A stretch of 64,000 nt of DNA from Virgibacillus profundi (lineage in GTDB: Bacteria > Bacillota > Bacilli > Bacillales > Amphibacillaceae). Both the position numbers and the translations under genes were made by a program. Positions 40,908 to 52,893 of the stretch are shown in pieces; positions within the stretch are counted from its first letter, which is position 1, and each line of letters starts with the position of its first letter. A model generated the notes under the pieces. The model was not told the DNA's origin. It saw only the letters and a list, made by a program, of their open reading frames with translations, and searched no databases. Where the stretch lies: contig NZ_NPOA01000017.1 of the NCBI RefSeq assembly GCF_002287375.1, positions 1 to 64,000 of the forward strand, read 5' to 3'.

Positions 40908-43900
40908 TTATTGAATCGTCTCAGTTTCTTCTGCTTCTTCTATAACTTCTTCCGGTTCATCCAAAGATGCTTTTATATTACGATATCTTTGCATCCCTGT
41001 ACCAGCCGGGACGAGTTTACCAATAATAACATTCTCTTTAAGACCCAGTAGCTCATCACGTTTACCTTTAATAGCAGCATCTGTAAGAACTCTCGTTGTT
41101 TCCTGGAATGATGCGGCAGATAGGAATGAATCTGTTTCCAGTGATGCTTTCGTGATTCCAAGTAATACCGGTTTTCCGATTGCAGGTTGCTTGCCATCAT
41201 TCAAGACTGTATGGTTAGCTTTTTTAAACTGATGTAATTCAAGCAGTGATCCTGGAAGAACATCCGTATCTCCCGCATTAATTACGCGGATTTTACGTAA
41301 CATTTGACGGACCATAACTTCAACGTGCTTATCACCAATTTCAACACCCTGCATACGATATACGCGTTGTACTTCGCGAAGCAGATATGCTTGAACCCCG
41401 TCCACACCTTGTACTCGCAGTAAGTCTTTAGGGTCAACAGAACCCTCTGTTAGCTCTTGGCCTGCAATTACTTCATCACCAACAGAAACTTTCATACGGG
41501 CATTATAAGGAACCGCGTATGCGCGTTGCTCCACTGCACTCTGAACGATGATTTCCTGCTTATCTTTAACTTCTTGGATTTCGTGCACCGTACCAAATAC
41601 TTCACTGATGACAGCTTGCCCTTTTGGATTACGTGCTTCAAACAATTCCTGGATACGCGGAAGACCTTGTGTAATATCGTCTCCTGCAACTCCACCTGTA
41701 TGGAAAGTACGCATTGTTAGCTGTGTACCTGGTTCACCAATAGATTGAGCAGCAATAATACCCACTGCCTCACCCACTTCAACATCAGCACCTGTCGCGA
41801 GGTTGCGTCCATAACATTTTTGACAAACACCATGGTTTGTATTACAAGTGAATGCAGAACGGATGGTTACTTCTTCAATGTCAGCTTCAATAATCTGTTT
41901 CGCCTGATCTTCTGAAATAAGTGTATCTTTTTCAACAATTACTTCATTTGATTTAGGGTTTTTAACTGTAGCGAAAGCAGTTCGACCGATTAATCGGTCA
42001 ATTAATGGTTCGATTAACTCTGCTCCATCTGTTAATGCAGAGACTGTTAAACCACGATCTGTTTTACAATCATCTTCACGAACAATTACATCCTGCGCTA
42101 CATCCACAAGGCGACGTGTCAAGTAACCCGAGTCCGCAGTTTTCAGTGCGGTATCAGCAAGACCTTTACGTGCACCGTGTGTGGAAATAAAGTACTCAAG
42201 TACAGTTAATCCTTCACGGAAACTTGATTTGATTGGCAGTTCAATAATTTTACCAGCCGGGTTTGCCATTAAACCACGCATACCTGCAAGCTGTGTAAAG
42301 TTCGATGCATTACCCCTGGCTCCTGAATCACTCATCATGAATATAGGGTTTCTCTCACTCAGTGAGTTCATCAGTTTATCCTGAATCGTATCTTTCGCTT
42401 GTGACCAGATAGCAATTACTCTGTCATAGCGTTCTTCATCTGTAATTAAACCACGACGAAATTGCTTTGATACTTTATCAACTTTTGTTTGAGCTTCATC
42501 AAGAATCTTTTCTTTTTCTGCTAATACAACGATGTCCGATATCCCAACAGTTATACCAGCTTTTGTTGAGTAACTGAAACCAAGATCCTTCATACGGTCA
42601 AGCATTTTTGATGTTTCGGTAATTTTGAATCGTTTAAATACTTCTGCGATAATATCGCCAAGGAAGCCTTTTTTAAACGGTTTTATAATTTCACGCTTTT
42701 TAATTTCCTCTTTAATATCCGTTCCGTTTTCTACAAAATACATTTCAGGGGTTTTAACCTCTAAGTTGGTTTTTGTAGGTTCATTAATATACGGGAACGA
42801 CTCCGGCAAAATTTCATTAAAGATCAGTTTACCTACTGTTGTTATCAACAATTGGTTTTGCTGTTCTTCCGTAAATGTTATGTTTTTTAAGCCGGATGCC
42901 TGAACTGCAACTCTTGTGTGTAAGTGTACATATCCATTTTGATAGGATAGTAAAGCTTCATCAACATCTTTAAATACAAACCCTTCTCCCACAACACCTT
43001 CGCGTTCCAGTGTCAGGTAATAGTTTCCTAACACCATATCTTGTGATGGTGTTACAACAGGCTTACCATCTTTCGGGTTCAGAATGTTTTGCGCTGCAAG
43101 CATAAGGATTCTTGCTTCAGCTTGAGCCTCTGCTGATAAAGGTACATGGACAGCCATTTGGTCACCATCAAAGTCAGCGTTATATGCTGTACACACTAAT
43201 GGGTGTAAGCGAATAGCACGACCTTCTACAAGTGTTGGTTCAAAAGCCTGAATACCTAGTCTATGCAATGTTGGCGCACGGTTTAAGAGTACAGGATGTT
43301 CTTTTATGACTTCTTCCAGTACATCCCAAACCTCTGGATGAACACGCTCGATTTTACGTTTCGCTGATTTTATATTATGCGCCAGTCCTTTGGCTACAAG
43401 TTCTTTCATAATAAACGGTTTAAATAGCTCCAGCGCCATTTCTTTTGGCAGGCCGCATTGGTACAATTTCAAATGGGGTCCAACCACAATAACAGAACGA
43501 CCGGAGTAATCTACACGTTTACCCAGTAAGTTTTGACGGAAACGACCTTGTTTCCCTTTTAGCATATGAGATAAAGATTTCAATGGTCTGTTACCAGGTC
43601 CTGTAACCGGACGACCCCGACGACCATTATCAATTAAAGCATCAACGGCTTCTTGAAGCATGCGTTTTTCGTTTTGTACGATTATGCTTGGAGCTCCAAG
43701 ATCCAATAGGCGCTTTAGACGATTATTACGGTTAATAACACGGCGATACAGATCATTTAAATCAGAAGTCGCAAAACGGCCACCATCAAGTTGAACCATT
43801 GGTCTTATTTCCGGCGGAATAACAGGTAATACGTCAAGTACCATCCAAGAAGTATCATTTCCCGAATGACGGAATGATTCCATTACTTCCAATCGCTTGA

Positions 43901-44519
43901 TTGCACGCGTTCTTCTTTGTCCTTGTGCTGTTTTTAATTCTTCTCTTAAAGCATCCACTTCTTTTTCAAGATCGATATCCTGAAGAAGCTTCCGAATTGC
44001 TTCTGCTCCCATCTGTGCTTTGAAAGACTTACCATACTTATCATAATACGCCCGGTATTCTTTCTCAGATAAAAGCTGCTTTTTCTCAAGCGGAGTATTT
44101 CCTGATTCTGTAACGATATATGCAGCAAAATAGATAACTTCTTCCAATGCCCGCGGAGACATATCCATCACCAGACCCATACGGCTTGGGATTCCTTTAA
44201 AATACCAAATATGTGATACAGGAGCCGCTAACTCAATGTGGCCCATACGTTCACGGCGAACTTTGGATTTTGTTACTTCTACCCCGCATCGATCACAGAC
44301 AACACCTTTATACCTTACACGTTTGTACTTCCCGCAATGGCATTCCCAGTCTTTTTGCGGCCCAAAAATACGTTCACAAAACAAACCGTCTTTTTCCGGC
44401 TTTAACGTACGATAATTAATTGTTTCTGGTTTTTTTACCTCGCCGTATGACCAAGAGCGAATCTTTTCTGATGAAGCTAAACCAATTTTCATATACTCAA
44501 AGTTATTTACATCTAGCAA
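40908..44519 (-). CDS. rpoC: RNA polymerase beta' subunit
   Basis: The 1203-aa protein has the N-terminal zinc ribbon ([20 protein letters not shown]), catalytic NADFDGDQM (about residue 450), bridge helix/trigger loop region ([32 protein letters not shown]) and a second zinc site ([15 protein letters not shown]). It ends in an acidic tail. The start codon is TTG ([16 protein letters not shown]), with GGGAGGT upstream. The gap to rpoB is unusually long (308 bp). Confidence 0.98.
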   Translation of the reverse strand: MLDVNNFEYMKIGLASSEKIRSWSYGEVKKPETINYRTLKPEKDGLFCERIFGPQKDWECHCGKYKRVRYKGVVCDRCGVEVTKSKVRRERMGHIELAAPVSHIWYFKGIPSRMGLVMDMSPRALEEVIYFAAYIVTESGNTPLEKKQLLSEKEYRAYYDKYGKSFKAQMGAEAIRKLLQDIDLEKEVDALREELKTAQGQRRTRAIKRLEVMESFRHSGNDTSWMVLDVLPVIPPEIRPMVQLDGGRFATSDLNDLYRRVINRNNRLKRLLDLGAPSIIVQNEKRMLQEAVDALIDNGRRGRPVTGPGNRPLKSLSHMLKGKQGRFRQNLLGKRVDYSGRSVIVVGPHLKLYQCGLPKEMALELFKPFIMKELVAKGLAHNIKSAKRKIERVHPEVWDVLEEVIKEHPVLLNRAPTLHRLGIQAFEPTLVEGRAIRLHPLVCTAYNADFDGDQMAVHVPLSAEAQAEARILMLAAQNILNPKDGKPVVTPSQDMVLGNYYLTLEREGVVGEGFVFKDVDEALLSYQNGYVHLHTRVAVQASGLKNITFTEEQQNQLLITTVGKLIFNEILPESFPYINEPTKTNLEVKTPEMYFVENGTDIKEEIKKREIIKPFKKGFLGDIIAEVFKRFKITETSKMLDRMKDLGFSYSTKAGITVGISDIVVLAEKEKILDEAQTKVDKVSKQFRRGLITDEERYDRVIAIWSQAKDTIQDKLMNSLSERNPIFMMSDSGARGNASNFTQLAGMRGLMANPAGKIIELPIKSSFREGLTVLEYFISTHGARKGLADTALKTADSGYLTRRLVDVAQDVIVREDDCKTDRGLTVSALTDGAELIEPLIDRLIGRTAFATVKNPKSNEVIVEKDTLISEDQAKQIIEADIEEVTIRSAFTCNTNHGVCQKCYGRNLATGADVEVGEAVGIIAAQSIGEPGTQLTMRTFHTGGVAGDDITQGLPRIQELFEARNPKGQAVISEVFGTVHEIQEVKDKQEIIVQSAVEQRAYAVPYNARMKVSVGDEVIAGQELTEGSVDPKDLLRVQGVDGVQAYLLREVQRVYRMQGVEIGDKHVEVMVRQMLRKIRVINAGDTDVLPGSLLELHQFKKANHTVLNDGKQPAIGKPVLLGITKASLETDSFLSAASFQETTRVLTDAAIKGKRDELLGLKENVIIGKLVPAGTGMQRYRNIKASLDEPEEVIEEAEETETIQ

Positions 44520-44589
44520 GGGGCCAACCTCCCTCTTAGTGTCCGATTTTCCTCAAGCTTATAACCTGAGTTCTAAAATATATAACTGG

Positions 44590-44615
44590 AGGTTGACCTG
44601 TTAATAGGTCAACCT
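44590..44615. other. Perfect hairpin in the rpoB-rpoC gap
   Basis: AGGTTGACCT and AGGTCAACCT form a 10-bp perfect stem with a 6-nt loop. On the minus (rpoBC) strand no T run follows, while on the plus strand TTCATTTTT does. It could be an RNase-processing hairpin or an antisense terminator. Confidence 0.55.
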
Positions 44616-44654
44616 TCATTTTTAAAAATGAAAAAATCAATTGGTCGCAGATAA

Positions 44655-44820
44655 CCTAAACTACCAGATCAGCCACGTCCAGCTCCAGCGCCCAACGACT
44701 AGTGGACTTCCCTCACCTCCGTACGATAAGTCAACATCGGTTCGCTTTTAGCTCACCGTGTTTCCTTTATCTCCTACAGCTCAGTCCAGTCCATACGTCG
44801 CTAAGCGGGCACTTCCGCTT
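44655..44820. repeat. Palindromic intergenic element between rpoB and rpoC
   Basis: CGCCCAACGACTAGTGGAC pairs imperfectly with GTCCATACGTCGCTAAGCGG; inner arms AACATCGGT/ACCGTGTT and GATA/TATC continue the symmetry. The wording (GTCCAGCTCCAGCGCC… CGATAAGTCAACATCGG) is that of palindromic repeats I recall from many Bacillaceae intergenic regions. Confidence 0.7.
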
Positions 44821-44827
44821 TTGATTC

Positions 44828-47800
44828 TTAATTTCCTTCTACTTCCAGGTTAAGCTTGCTTGCTTGTTGTGTTTCTTCTTCTTCCAGTTCACGCATATCA
44901 ATTTCCTGTTCATCACTGGAAAGCATCTTAACATCCAATCCAAGACTTTGCAGTTCTTTGATCAGTACCTTAAATGACTCCGGTACTCCGGGTTCCGGTA
45001 CGTTATCACCTTTAACGATTGATTCATATGTTTTCACACGTCCAACAATATCATCTGATTTAACAGTTAGTATTTCTTGAAGTGTGTATGCAGCACCATA
45101 TGCTTCCAGTGCCCAAACTTCCATTTCCCCGAAACGCTGTCCACCAAATTGTGCTTTACCACCAAGTGGTTGCTGTGTAACCAGCGAATAAGGTCCTGTG
45201 GAGCGAGCATGCAATTTGTCATCGACCATATGGGCAAGTTTAATCATATAGCTGACACCAACTGAAATACGGTTATCAAACGGTTCTCCTGTTCTTCCAT
45301 CATAAAGAACTGATTTTGCATCTCTAGGCATACCTGCTTCTTCCAGTGCATCCCAAACATCTTGTTCTGTTGCCCCATCAAATACTGGTGATGCAACATG
45401 AAGTCCAAGCTGTCTTGCCGCCATTCCCAGATGCAGCTCAAACACCTGTCCGATATTCATTCGTGATGGAACACCCAATGGGTTAAGCATAATGTCAATT
45501 GGTGTACCATCAGGTAAAAACGGCATATCTTCTTCAGGCAGAATCTTGGAAATTACACCTTTGTTACCATGACGACCTGCCATTTTGTCGCCTTCATTAA
45601 TTTTACGTTTTTGAACGATATATGCACGAACCAATTGGTTAACCCCTGGCGGTAGTTCATCGCCATCTTCGCGGTTGAAAATCTTAACATCTAAAACAAT
45701 TCCTCCCGCACCATGTGGAACCCGAAGTGATGTATCACGAACTTCACGGGCCTTTTCACCGAATATTGCATGAAGCAAACGTTCTTCAGCAGATAATTCA
45801 GTTACCCCTTTTGGTGTTACTTTACCAACAAGGATGTCTCCATCAGTGACTTCCGCACCTACACGGATAATTCCATGTTCATTAAGATCTTTTAGTGCTT
45901 CTTCACCAACATTCGGAATATCTCTTGTAATTTCCTCAGGTCCGAGTTTTGTATCACGAGCTTCTGATTCATATTCTTCAATGTGAATAGAAGTATACAC
46001 ATCATCTTTTACAAGTCTTTCACTCATGATGATAGCATCCTCGTAGTTATACCCTTCCCATGTCATAAAACCAACAAGGGCGTTACGTCCTAGGGCGAGC
46101 TCTCCAACTTCCATGGAAGGGCCGTCAGCAAGAATTTCACCTTTTGTTACACGGTCGCCTTCACTTACGATTGGACGCTGGTTATAACAGGTTCCCTGGT
46201 TTGATCGGATGAATTTTTGTAATCTATAGCGTTCCACGTCACCTTGAACTTCTTTACCATCCACTTCAGAAATACTACGAACAACAATTTCTTTTGCTTC
46301 TACACGTTCTACAATACCTGTGTTTCGACTAAGAACTGCAGCACCGGAATCTTTCCCATTAACATATTCCATCCCTGTACCAACAATAGGTGCTTCCGGA
46401 TTCATTAATGGTACTGCTTGACGTTGCATGTTCGCTCCCATTAAAGCTCTGTTAGAGTCATCATTTTCCAGAAACGGAATACATGCTGTAGCAGCAGATA
46501 CAACTTGTTTTGGTGAAACGTCCATATAATCGATCTGATCACGTGGTACGATTACGTTCTCCTCACGAAAACGGGCAATTACCTCTTCGTCAGTAAACGT
46601 ACCATCGTCATCCAAGCGGGCATTAGCCTGTGCTACTACATAATTATCCTGTTCATCAGCAGTTAAATAATCAATTTGTGCTGTTACTTTACCTGTTTCA
46701 GGGTCAACTCTGCGATATGGTGTTTCAATAAAACCAAATGTATTTACTTTCGCATAACTAGACAGTGAGTTAATTAATCCTATATTTGGACCCTCTGGTG
46801 TTTCAATCGGGCACATACGTCCATAATGTGAATAGTGAACATCACGAACTTCAAAGCCTGCACGCTCACGAGTTAAACCACCTGGCCCAAGTGCAGATAA
46901 TCGACGCTTATGCGTCAGTTCTGCTAATGGATTTGTCTGGTCCATAAACTGTGATAACTGAGAGCTTCCAAAAAACTCTTTAATAGAGGCTATCACTGGT
47001 CGTATATTAATTAACTGCTGTGGCGTAACACTGGATGTATCCTGAATGGACATCCTCTCACGTACAACACGTTCCATACGGGATAAACCGATACGGAATT
47101 GATTTTGCAATAGCTCCCCGACAGAACGAAGTCTACGGTTTCCTAAATGATCAATGTCATCCGTATCTCCAACCCGATGTAATAAGTTAAAGAAATAACT
47201 GATTGATGATAAAATATCAGCAGGTGTTATGTTTTTTATATTTTTATCCACACTTCCATTTCCAATAACATTGAGTTCTCTCTCCCCGCTAGGGTCAGTA
47301 GGGTCTACAATTTTAATGGATTGAAGATGGATATCGTCCTCGAGCACACCATCATGTGGCTCAAATGTTTTTTCACCAAGTTTTTCTTCTTCTTTCTCTA
47401 AATAAGGAATAAGTTTATTTAATAATTTACGCTCCAGCTTATCCCCTTTTTCTGCTAAAACTTCACCAGTTTCCTGATCAACAATTGTTTCAGCTAAAAC
47501 TTGATTAAATAGACGATTTTTAATGTGTAATTTTTTATTCATTTTATAACGACCAACATGTGCAAGGTCGTAACGTTTCGGATCAAAAAAGCGGGACACC
47601 AATAAGCTTTTTGCATTATCAACTGTTGGTGGTTCTCCTGGGCGAAGACGTTCATAAATTTCAAGCAACGCCTTTTCAGTTGTTTCTGTGTTATCTTTTT
47701 CAAGTGTGTTTTTAAGGTATTCATTATCCCCTAAAAGATCGATGATTTCCTGATCCGTGCCAAATCCAAGTGAACGTAAAAGTACGGTTATCGGGAGTTT

Positions 47801-48373
47801 ACGCGTACGATCAATCCGGACATAAACGACATCTTTTGCATCTGTTTCAAATTCTAGCCATGCTCCCCGGTTAGGAATAACAGTTGCTGTCACGCCTCTT
47901 TTTCCGTTTTTGTCGATTTTTTCATTATAATAAACACTTGGTGAACGTACGAGCTGGGAAACGATAACCCGTTCTGCTCCATTAATTACAAATGTTCCCG
48001 TATCTGTCATAAGCGGAAAGTCTCCCATAAATACTTCCTGCTCTTTTACTTCACCTGTTTCATTATTGATCAAACGAACCTTCACGCGAAGCGGAGCATT
48101 ATATGTGACATCTCTTTCTTTTGACTCGTCTACAGGATATTTTGGATCACTTAAACTATAATCTACAAACTCTAGTGATAAATTCCCCGTAAAATCCTCA
48201 ATTGGAGAAATATCCCGAAACATTTCTTTCAAACCTTCTTCTAAAAACCATTGATAAGAAGCTGTTTGAATTTCGATTAGATTCGGCAACTCTAAAACTT
48301 CACTGATACGCGCATAGCTCCTGCGTTGGCGGTGCCGTCCATACTGAACTAGTTGACCTGTCAACTGCTTCAC
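44828..48373 (-). CDS. rpoB: RNA polymerase beta subunit
   Basis: The 1181-aa protein has the rifampicin pocket [20 protein letters not shown] with sensitive residues (Gln, Asp, His, Ser unchanged), catalytic-site [17 protein letters not shown], and a C-terminal acidic tail. GGGGTG precedes the ATG. It is separated from rpoC by a repeat-bearing gap rather than the usual short spacer. Confidence 0.98.
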   Translation of the reverse strand: MKQLTGQLVQYGRHRQRRSYARISEVLELPNLIEIQTASYQWFLEEGLKEMFRDISPIEDFTGNLSLEFVDYSLSDPKYPVDESKERDVTYNAPLRVKVRLINNETGEVKEQEVFMGDFPLMTDTGTFVINGAERVIVSQLVRSPSVYYNEKIDKNGKRGVTATVIPNRGAWLEFETDAKDVVYVRIDRTRKLPITVLLRSLGFGTDQEIIDLLGDNEYLKNTLEKDNTETTEKALLEIYERLRPGEPPTVDNAKSLLVSRFFDPKRYDLAHVGRYKMNKKLHIKNRLFNQVLAETIVDQETGEVLAEKGDKLERKLLNKLIPYLEKEEEKLGEKTFEPHDGVLEDDIHLQSIKIVDPTDPSGERELNVIGNGSVDKNIKNITPADILSSISYFFNLLHRVGDTDDIDHLGNRRLRSVGELLQNQFRIGLSRMERVVRERMSIQDTSSVTPQQLINIRPVIASIKEFFGSSQLSQFMDQTNPLAELTHKRRLSALGPGGLTRERAGFEVRDVHYSHYGRMCPIETPEGPNIGLINSLSSYAKVNTFGFIETPYRRVDPETGKVTAQIDYLTADEQDNYVVAQANARLDDDGTFTDEEVIARFREENVIVPRDQIDYMDVSPKQVVSAATACIPFLENDDSNRALMGANMQRQAVPLMNPEAPIVGTGMEYVNGKDSGAAVLSRNTGIVERVEAKEIVVRSISEVDGKEVQGDVERYRLQKFIRSNQGTCYNQRPIVSEGDRVTKGEILADGPSMEVGELALGRNALVGFMTWEGYNYEDAIIMSERLVKDDVYTSIHIEEYESEARDTKLGPEEITRDIPNVGEEALKDLNEHGIIRVGAEVTDGDILVGKVTPKGVTELSAEERLLHAIFGEKAREVRDTSLRVPHGAGGIVLDVKIFNREDGDELPPGVNQLVRAYIVQKRKINEGDKMAGRHGNKGVISKILPEEDMPFLPDGTPIDIMLNPLGVPSRMNIGQVFELHLGMAARQLGLHVASPVFDGATEQDVWDALEEAGMPRDAKSVLYDGRTGEPFDNRISVGVSYMIKLAHMVDDKLHARSTGPYSLVTQQPLGGKAQFGGQRFGEMEVWALEAYGAAYTLQEILTVKSDDIVGRVKTYESIVKGDNVPEPGVPESFKVLIKELQSLGLDVKMLSSDEQEIDMRELEEEETQQASKLNLEVEGN

Positions 48374-48865
48374 CCCTTAAATCAAGCATTTTTCGTAGAT
48401 TAATTCTACTTAAATGGTTATTATATTTAGAAAAACGTAACTGAATATTGATTTCAGTATTAGTTTTTCGAATCCTACAAATTACTGTATTCTTTGTTCA
48501 AAAATAAGAATGTATAAGTTCCAGGACCTGTATAGCCGGTAAACGACAAGCCATTTTCAGCTTCAGCACCTTTCGCTTTTCTTATTTCAAAACACACTAA
48601 CAAACTTGCAACCCGGAGTTATCACAAGTATTTTAAGACTATATTCCTACTTAAGAGGAATAACATATTTCATTGGTTATAAACAATTATTTTACCGATT
48701 ATAGTGAAATAGAAAAAAGGCTTTTGTATAAAAAACCTCACCGTTTAATTTTCTCGATTTTATCATTGTCCCCGATCACCAATGAAATATACGTTTCATT
48801 TCACAGAAATTCTACTTGACATAAGAATCCCCATGTTAGCATTTACCTATGTTACCACAAGAATA
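48374..48865. other. rpoB leader region
   Basis: 492 bp without an annotated gene. A small hairpin AATGAAA/TTTCATT lies near 48787-48800. TAAAAT- and TATAAT-like -10 boxes occur near 48760 and 48700 but without good -35 partners, so I place no promoter. A short minus-strand open frame ending at 48475 reads GLSFTGYTGPGTYTFLFLN but has no ribosome site. Confidence 0.4.
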
Positions 48866-49477
48866 TTACTCGGTCAAATATTTAGTAGCTCTGAGTATGA
48901 AATAGCCCTTATCCCTTGCAACCACTTCAGCATTACCAAATAAATATTCTATTTTCTCCTTGGCTGATGGAGCTCCTTGTTTCTTTTGAATAACTACCCA
49001 CAATTCCCCGTGTTCAATTAATGCGGCTTGTGATTCTTCAAACATTTGATGAACCACTTTTTTCCCAGCTCTAATTGGCGGGTTTGTTATAATTGCTGCA
49101 ATGCTGCGATTTTCTATATTAGTCAATCGATCACTTTGAGTAATTTCAACATTTTTCACATCGTTTATTTCAGCATTTTGCTGCGCTAATATTAATGCGC
49201 GCTCATTTACGTCAGACATCAATATGTTACGTTCTTTATGATGATCCGCCAAAGCAATTCCAATCGGACCGTAGCCACAGCCAAGATCTAGGAAATCACC
49301 GGCAACACTTGGTTCTTTGAACTTTTCTATAAGCAGCCGTGAACCGAAATCCACTTCATCTTTCGAAAAAACACCTATATCACTTGCAAATGTATATAAA
49401 TTTCCTTTTAACTCGTATTTCCACTTTCTGGGTGAACTTTTAGATTGAGGGTTTTGCGAAAAGTAATGCTCAGACAT
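48866..49477 (-). CDS. RsmC-like class I methyltransferase (YbxB-like)
   Basis: The 203-aa protein has the SAM-binding motif FLDLGCGYGPIGIAL and the N6/N2-amino methylation motif NPPIRAG, typical of RsmC-like 16S guanine-N2 methyltransferases. In B. subtilis ybxB lies between rplL and rpoB, as here. The RNA target is inferred from family only. Its N-terminus is short, lacking the pseudo-methyltransferase half of E. coli RsmC. Confidence 0.9.
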   Translation of the reverse strand: MSEHYFSQNPQSKSSPRKWKYELKGNLYTFASDIGVFSKDEVDFGSRLLIEKFKEPSVAGDFLDLGCGYGPIGIALADHHKERNILMSDVNERALILAQQNAEINDVKNVEITQSDRLTNIENRSIAAIITNPPIRAGKKVVHQMFEESQAALIEHGELWVVIQKKQGAPSAKEKIEYLFGNAEVVARDKGYFILRATKYLTE

Positions 49478-49510
49478 TTAGCACCTACTTTTAATAGAAT
49501 TTTAGAAGAC

Positions 49511-49540
49511 ATGAAAAGCCTGAAACTATTTTTTGCAGGC
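49511..49540 (-). terminator. Second hairpin after rplL
   Basis: AGCCTG/CAGGCT stem with a 13-nt loop is followed on the minus strand by TTTTC. It lies between rplL and the methyltransferase gene. Confidence 0.55.
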
Positions 49541-49550
49541 TGAACACAAT

Positions 49551-49584
49551 TGATATAAAGAGCCCGCCGTAATACGACGAGCTC
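49551..49584 (-). terminator. Terminator after rplL
   Basis: On the minus strand GAGC(T)CGTCG and CGGCG(G)GCTC pair around a TATTA loop, followed by TTTATAT. It lies 20 bp after the rplL stop. Confidence 0.75.
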
Positions 49585-49604
49585 ATAAATAGTATTAATT
49601 AAAC

Positions 49605-49967
49605 TTATTTAACTTCTACTTCAGCGCCAGCTTCTGCAAGTTTATCTTTAACTTCTTCAGCTTCTTCTTTTGATACAGCTTCTTTGATTGCTTTTGGTGC
49701 ATTATCAACCATGTCTTTTGCGTCTTTAAGACCAAGACCAGTGATTTCACGAACAGCTTTAACAACTTTGATTTTTGATGCTCCAGCACCTGTAAGTACT
49801 ACATCAAATTCAGTTTGTTCTTCAGCAACTTCCCCAGCTCCTGCTCCTGCTGCCGCAACCGGCGCTGCAGCTGTTACTCCAAATTCTTCTTCAATTGCTT
49901 TTACTAGATCATTTAAATCAAGTACTGTCATTTCTTTAATCGCATCAATGATTTGTTCTTTAGTCAT
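49605..49967 (-). CDS. rplL: 50S ribosomal protein L7/L12
   Basis: The 120-aa stalk protein has an N-terminal dimer domain, an Ala/Gly hinge (about 35-50, [14 protein letters not shown]) and the C-terminal factor-binding domain with [18 protein letters not shown]. It is co-transcribed with rplJ, downstream of the L10 leader. Confidence 0.98.
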   Translation of the reverse strand: MTKEQIIDAIKEMTVLDLNDLVKAIEEEFGVTAAAPVAAAGAGAGEVAEEQTEFDVVLTGAGASKIKVVKAVREITGLGLKDAKDMVDNAPKAIKEAVSKEEAEEVKDKLAEAGAEVEVK

Positions 49968-50028
49968 GATATATTTCCTCCTAATTTCGTTTTATTGGAT
50001 GTTCAAATTATAATATAAGGGCATTAAT

Positions 50029-50532
50029 CTATGCGCCTTGTTCTTCCTCTTTTTGTTCTGAAATAGCTTTAGTTGCGTATGCAAAGTTGCGAATAGGTGC
50101 TTGAAGCACGCTAAGCAGCATTGAAACCATACCGTCGTAATTTGGAAGATCTGCAAGTTCCTTGATTTGCTCAAGTGTTGCTACTTTACCTTCGATTACG
50201 CCACCTTTAATTTCGAGTGCATCGTTTTGCTTTGCAAAGCCATTAATAATTCTTGCAGGTGCCACTACATCATCACTGCCAAATGCAATAGCAGTCGGTC
50301 CGACCAGCGTGTCATTAAGTTCAGTTAATTCTGCAGCTTCAACCGCACGACGAGTCATTGTGTTTTTATACACTTTGAAGTCAATTCCTTCATCACGAAG
50401 CTGTTTACGTAATTCTGTTACCTGAGCAACATCAAGACCACGATAATCAACTACTACAGATGATTGACTTGCACGGAATTTATCAGCAATTTCATCTACA
50501 ACCTGTTTCTTTTTTTCGATAATACCAGACAT
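50029..50532 (-). CDS. rplJ: 50S ribosomal protein L10
   Basis: The 167-aa protein begins [19 protein letters not shown] and binds 23S rRNA and L7/L12 dimers through its C-terminal helix. The start at 50532 has GGAGGTGG upstream; the frame to 50559 is longer only by leader. It is preceded by an autoregulatory L10 leader. Confidence 0.97.
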   Translation of the reverse strand: MSGIIEKKKQVVDEIADKFRASQSSVVVDYRGLDVAQVTELRKQLRDEGIDFKVYKNTMTRRAVEAAELTELNDTLVGPTAIAFGSDDVVAPARIINGFAKQNDALEIKGGVIEGKVATLEQIKELADLPNYDGMVSMLLSVLQAPIRNFAYATKAISEQKEEEQGA

Positions 50533-50748
50533 CGTTCCACCTCCTATTGAATTTATCATACCGCCTAAAGAAGCCCTGAGCTCCTTGGATTATAGACATA
50601 TAAGAAAAGCCCCCATAAAGACATGGAGGCTTTTTATAACAATTGATAATCAAAACGTATTATCCAATTTGTTTATAAACACCTCGGCAGGATATTAAGC
50701 GCATTTACGCCCCTACTGTCTACGGTACAACGTATTCATTTATATAAC
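50533..50748 (-). ncRNA. L10 leader (autoregulatory 5' UTR)
   Basis: The ~215-nt leader before rplJ contains ATCCTGCCGAGGTG, the conserved core I associate with the Bacillus L10 leader. It also has a hairpin AAGCCTCCAT/ATGGGGGCTT (50606-50633) followed by TTCTT, which can act as attenuator. The L10(L12)4 complex is known to bind such leaders. Confidence 0.7.
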
Positions 50749-50755
50749 GAGATTT

Positions 50756-50784
50756 AGTATAACTAATGTTCTCTTAAAAGTCAA
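50756..50784 (-). promoter_or_regulatory. rplJ-rplL promoter
   Basis: TTGACT (50779-50784), 17 bp, TATACT (50756-50761) on the minus strand, starting 8 bp after the rplA stop codon. Confidence 0.7.
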
Positions 50785-50791
50785 CACCTAA

Positions 50792-51484
50792 TTAACGATA
50801 TTCAGAAACGTCAATTTTAATTCCAGGCCCCATTGTGGAAGATACAGAAACATTCTTCATATATATTCCTTTTGAAGCTTGTGGCTTAACTTTTACCAGT
50901 TGTTCTGTAAGAGCAATAAAGTTTTCGGTTAATTTTTCATTATCAAATGAAATTTTGCCAATTGGAACATGAATGTTAGATTGTTTATCTACACGATATT
51001 CCACTTTACCTGCTTTAATATCTTTAACAGCTTTTTCTATTTCGAAAGTAACTGTACCAGTTTTAGGATTGGGCATAAGACCTTTTGGTCCAAGCACTCT
51101 ACCAAGTTTACCAACTTCGGCCATCATGTCTGGAGTTGCAACAATTACATCAAATTCGAACCAGCCTTGGTTGATTTGGTTAATATAATCGGACTCTCCA
51201 ACATAATCTGCGCCTGCAGCTTCAGCTTCTTTCGCCTTTTCACCTTTAGCAAAAACTAATACACGTTGTGTTTTACCAGTACCATGTGGCAATACCATTG
51301 CCCCGCGGATTTGCTGGTCTGCTTTCTTAGGATCTACTCCCAAACGGAATGCAGCTTCAACCGTTTCGTCAAAGTTTGCTTTAGCTGCTTCTTTCGCTAT
51401 AGCAACAGCTTCTTTTATTTCATAAGTCTTTGTACGATCAACAAGCTTAAGTGCTTCTTGATGTCTTTTTCCTTTTTTAGCCAT
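50792..51484 (-). CDS. rplA: 50S ribosomal protein L1
   Basis: The 230-aa protein has the L1 signature [18 protein letters not shown]. It forms the mobile L1 stalk at the E site. GGAGGAAAT precedes the ATG. A hairpin lies between it and rplK. Confidence 0.98.
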   Translation of the reverse strand: MAKKGKRHQEALKLVDRTKTYEIKEAVAIAKEAAKANFDETVEAAFRLGVDPKKADQQIRGAMVLPHGTGKTQRVLVFAKGEKAKEAEAAGADYVGESDYINQINQGWFEFDVIVATPDMMAEVGKLGRVLGPKGLMPNPKTGTVTFEIEKAVKDIKAGKVEYRVDKQSNIHVPIGKISFDNEKLTENFIALTEQLVKVKPQASKGIYMKNVSVSSTMGPGIKIDVSEYR

Positions 51485-51620
51485 TTTATTTCCTCCTCTA
51501 TTGTGGTTATAACGGTAATACCTCCCACTTATAAAAGCTAAAGTCAGCTTTTATAAAGCTTGCGATGATGTTTCTATATTAAGGATTCCTAATAGATGCT
51601 CTAATAGGTTCATCATATTC

Positions 51621-51656
51621 AAGAAAAAGGTTGCGAATAGGTAAACAATCGCAACC
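51621..51656 (-). terminator. Hairpin with T tract between rplK and rplA
   Basis: A perfect 8-bp stem GGTTGCGA/TCGCAACC with a 12-nt loop is followed on the minus strand by TTTTTC, 34 bp after rplK. It could partially terminate or process the rplK-rplA mRNA. Confidence 0.6.
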
Positions 51657-51689
51657 TGTACCGCGTTAAACGGTAACTTCCACCATTAA

Positions 51690-52115
51690 TTAGTCCTCAA
51701 TCGTGATTCCCATGCTGCGTGCAGTACCTTCAACCATGCGCATTGCTGCATCTACATCAGCGGCATTTAAATCAGGCATTTTAGTTTCTGCGATTTCTTT
51801 AACTTTATCGCGTTTAACTGTAGCAACTTTATTACGATTAGGCTCACCTGATGCAGATTCAATACCAGCTGCTTTTTTCAATAATACAGCTGCAGGTGGA
51901 GTTTTTGTAATAAATGTAAATGAACGGTCTTCAAATACCGTAATTTCAACAGGGATAATCATACCCGCTTGTTCCTGAGTACGTGCATTGAATTCTTTAC
52001 AGAATCCCATGATATTAACACCCGCTTGACCTAATGCTGGTCCTACCGGCGGTGCTGGATTCGCTTTCCCAGCTGGAATTTGCAATTTCACTAGCTTGAT
52101 AACTTTTTTAGCCAC
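51690..52115 (-). CDS. rplK: 50S ribosomal protein L11
   Basis: The 141-aa protein has the conserved [20 protein letters not shown] start and the C-terminal rRNA-binding GTARSMGI. The start is GTG at 52115 with AGGAGG 8 nt upstream; the longer frame to 52169 is leader. L11 supports the GTPase centre and RelA-type stringent sensing. Confidence 0.97.
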   Translation of the reverse strand: MAKKVIKLVKLQIPAGKANPAPPVGPALGQAGVNIMGFCKEFNARTQEQAGMIIPVEITVFEDRSFTFITKTPPAAVLLKKAAGIESASGEPNRNKVATVKRDKVKEIAETKMPDLNAADVDAAMRMVEGTARSMGITIED

Positions 52116-52219
52116 GAGACACACCTCCTTAAAGTCCGTGATGTGGTAATAGGGGATTTCCCCTCCCACTCAAATTTAACTCCTGCTCCTCACATTTTGA
52201 GGGCATGAATAACAAAAGA

Positions 52220-52248
52220 ATTTTAGCATGAATAATAAAATAATGCAA
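52220..52248 (-). promoter_or_regulatory. Possible rplK promoter
   Basis: TTGCAT (52243-52248), 17 bp, TAAAAT (52220-52225) on the minus strand, 105 bp upstream of rplK and downstream of nusG. The -35 is weak. Confidence 0.45.
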
Positions 52249-52267
52249 GGCGTTGTCCAGAATTCTT

Positions 52268-52804
52268 CTAGCCAATCTTCTCGATTTGTGAAAAGTCCAG
52301 CTCTACCGGAGTTTCCCTGCCAAACATATTAACATGAACCTTCAGTTTTTGTTTATCAACATCTATATGCTCAATAGTCCCTGTGAAATCAGTAAACGGC
52401 CCATCAGTGACACGGATATTTTCTTTTAATTCAAAGTCTATTTGAACAACAGACTCACTAACACCCATACGTTTCAATACCGCTTCTGCTTCTTCAGGAA
52501 GTAGAGGGGTAGGCTTTGTTCCACCACCACTGGAACCAATAAAACCTGTCACCCCCGGTGTGTTACGAACAACATACCAGGAATCATCTGTCATAACCAT
52601 TTCTGTTAGAACATAACCAGGGAAAAACTTCTTTTTAACAATTTTCTTTTTCCCGTTTTTAATTTCGGTTTCTTCATCCTCCGGAACCATGACTCTGAAG
52701 ATTTTGTCCTCCATCCCCATTGTTTCCACACGCTTTTCCAAATTCATTTTTACTTTGTTTTCATACCCGGAATACGTATGAACAACATACCAATTTTTTT
52801 CCAT
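52268..52804 (-). CDS. nusG: Transcription elongation factor NusG
   Basis: The 178-aa protein has the NGN domain (about 1-110, with FPGYVLTEMVMTDDSWYVVR) and a C-terminal KOW domain (RVTDGPFTDFTGTIEHID). It promotes pausing and Rho/ribosome coupling. It lies 174 bp after secE with a terminator-like hairpin between. Confidence 0.98.
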   Translation of the reverse strand: MEKNWYVVHTYSGYENKVKMNLEKRVETMGMEDKIFRVMVPEDEETEIKNGKKKIVKKKFFPGYVLTEMVMTDDSWYVVRNTPGVTGFIGSSGGGTKPTPLLPEEAEAVLKRMGVSESVVQIDFELKENIRVTDGPFTDFTGTIEHIDVDKQKLKVHVNMFGRETPVELDFSQIEKIG

Positions 52805-52893
52805 TCGAACAGGACAATGTAATTTGCCCTTCCCTCCCTTGATTTAATTTGTATATTTTATATCAATACATTTGATTTTTTTACCCCAATATT

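Noticed and set aside
44590-44615. Intrinsic terminator separating rpoB from rpoC
   Set aside because: No T tract follows on the transcribed (minus) strand; the two genes must be co-expressed.
46900-47000. Rifampicin-resistance changes in RpoB or streptomycin-resistance changes in S12
   Set aside because: The key residues read as the wild-type, sensitive forms.
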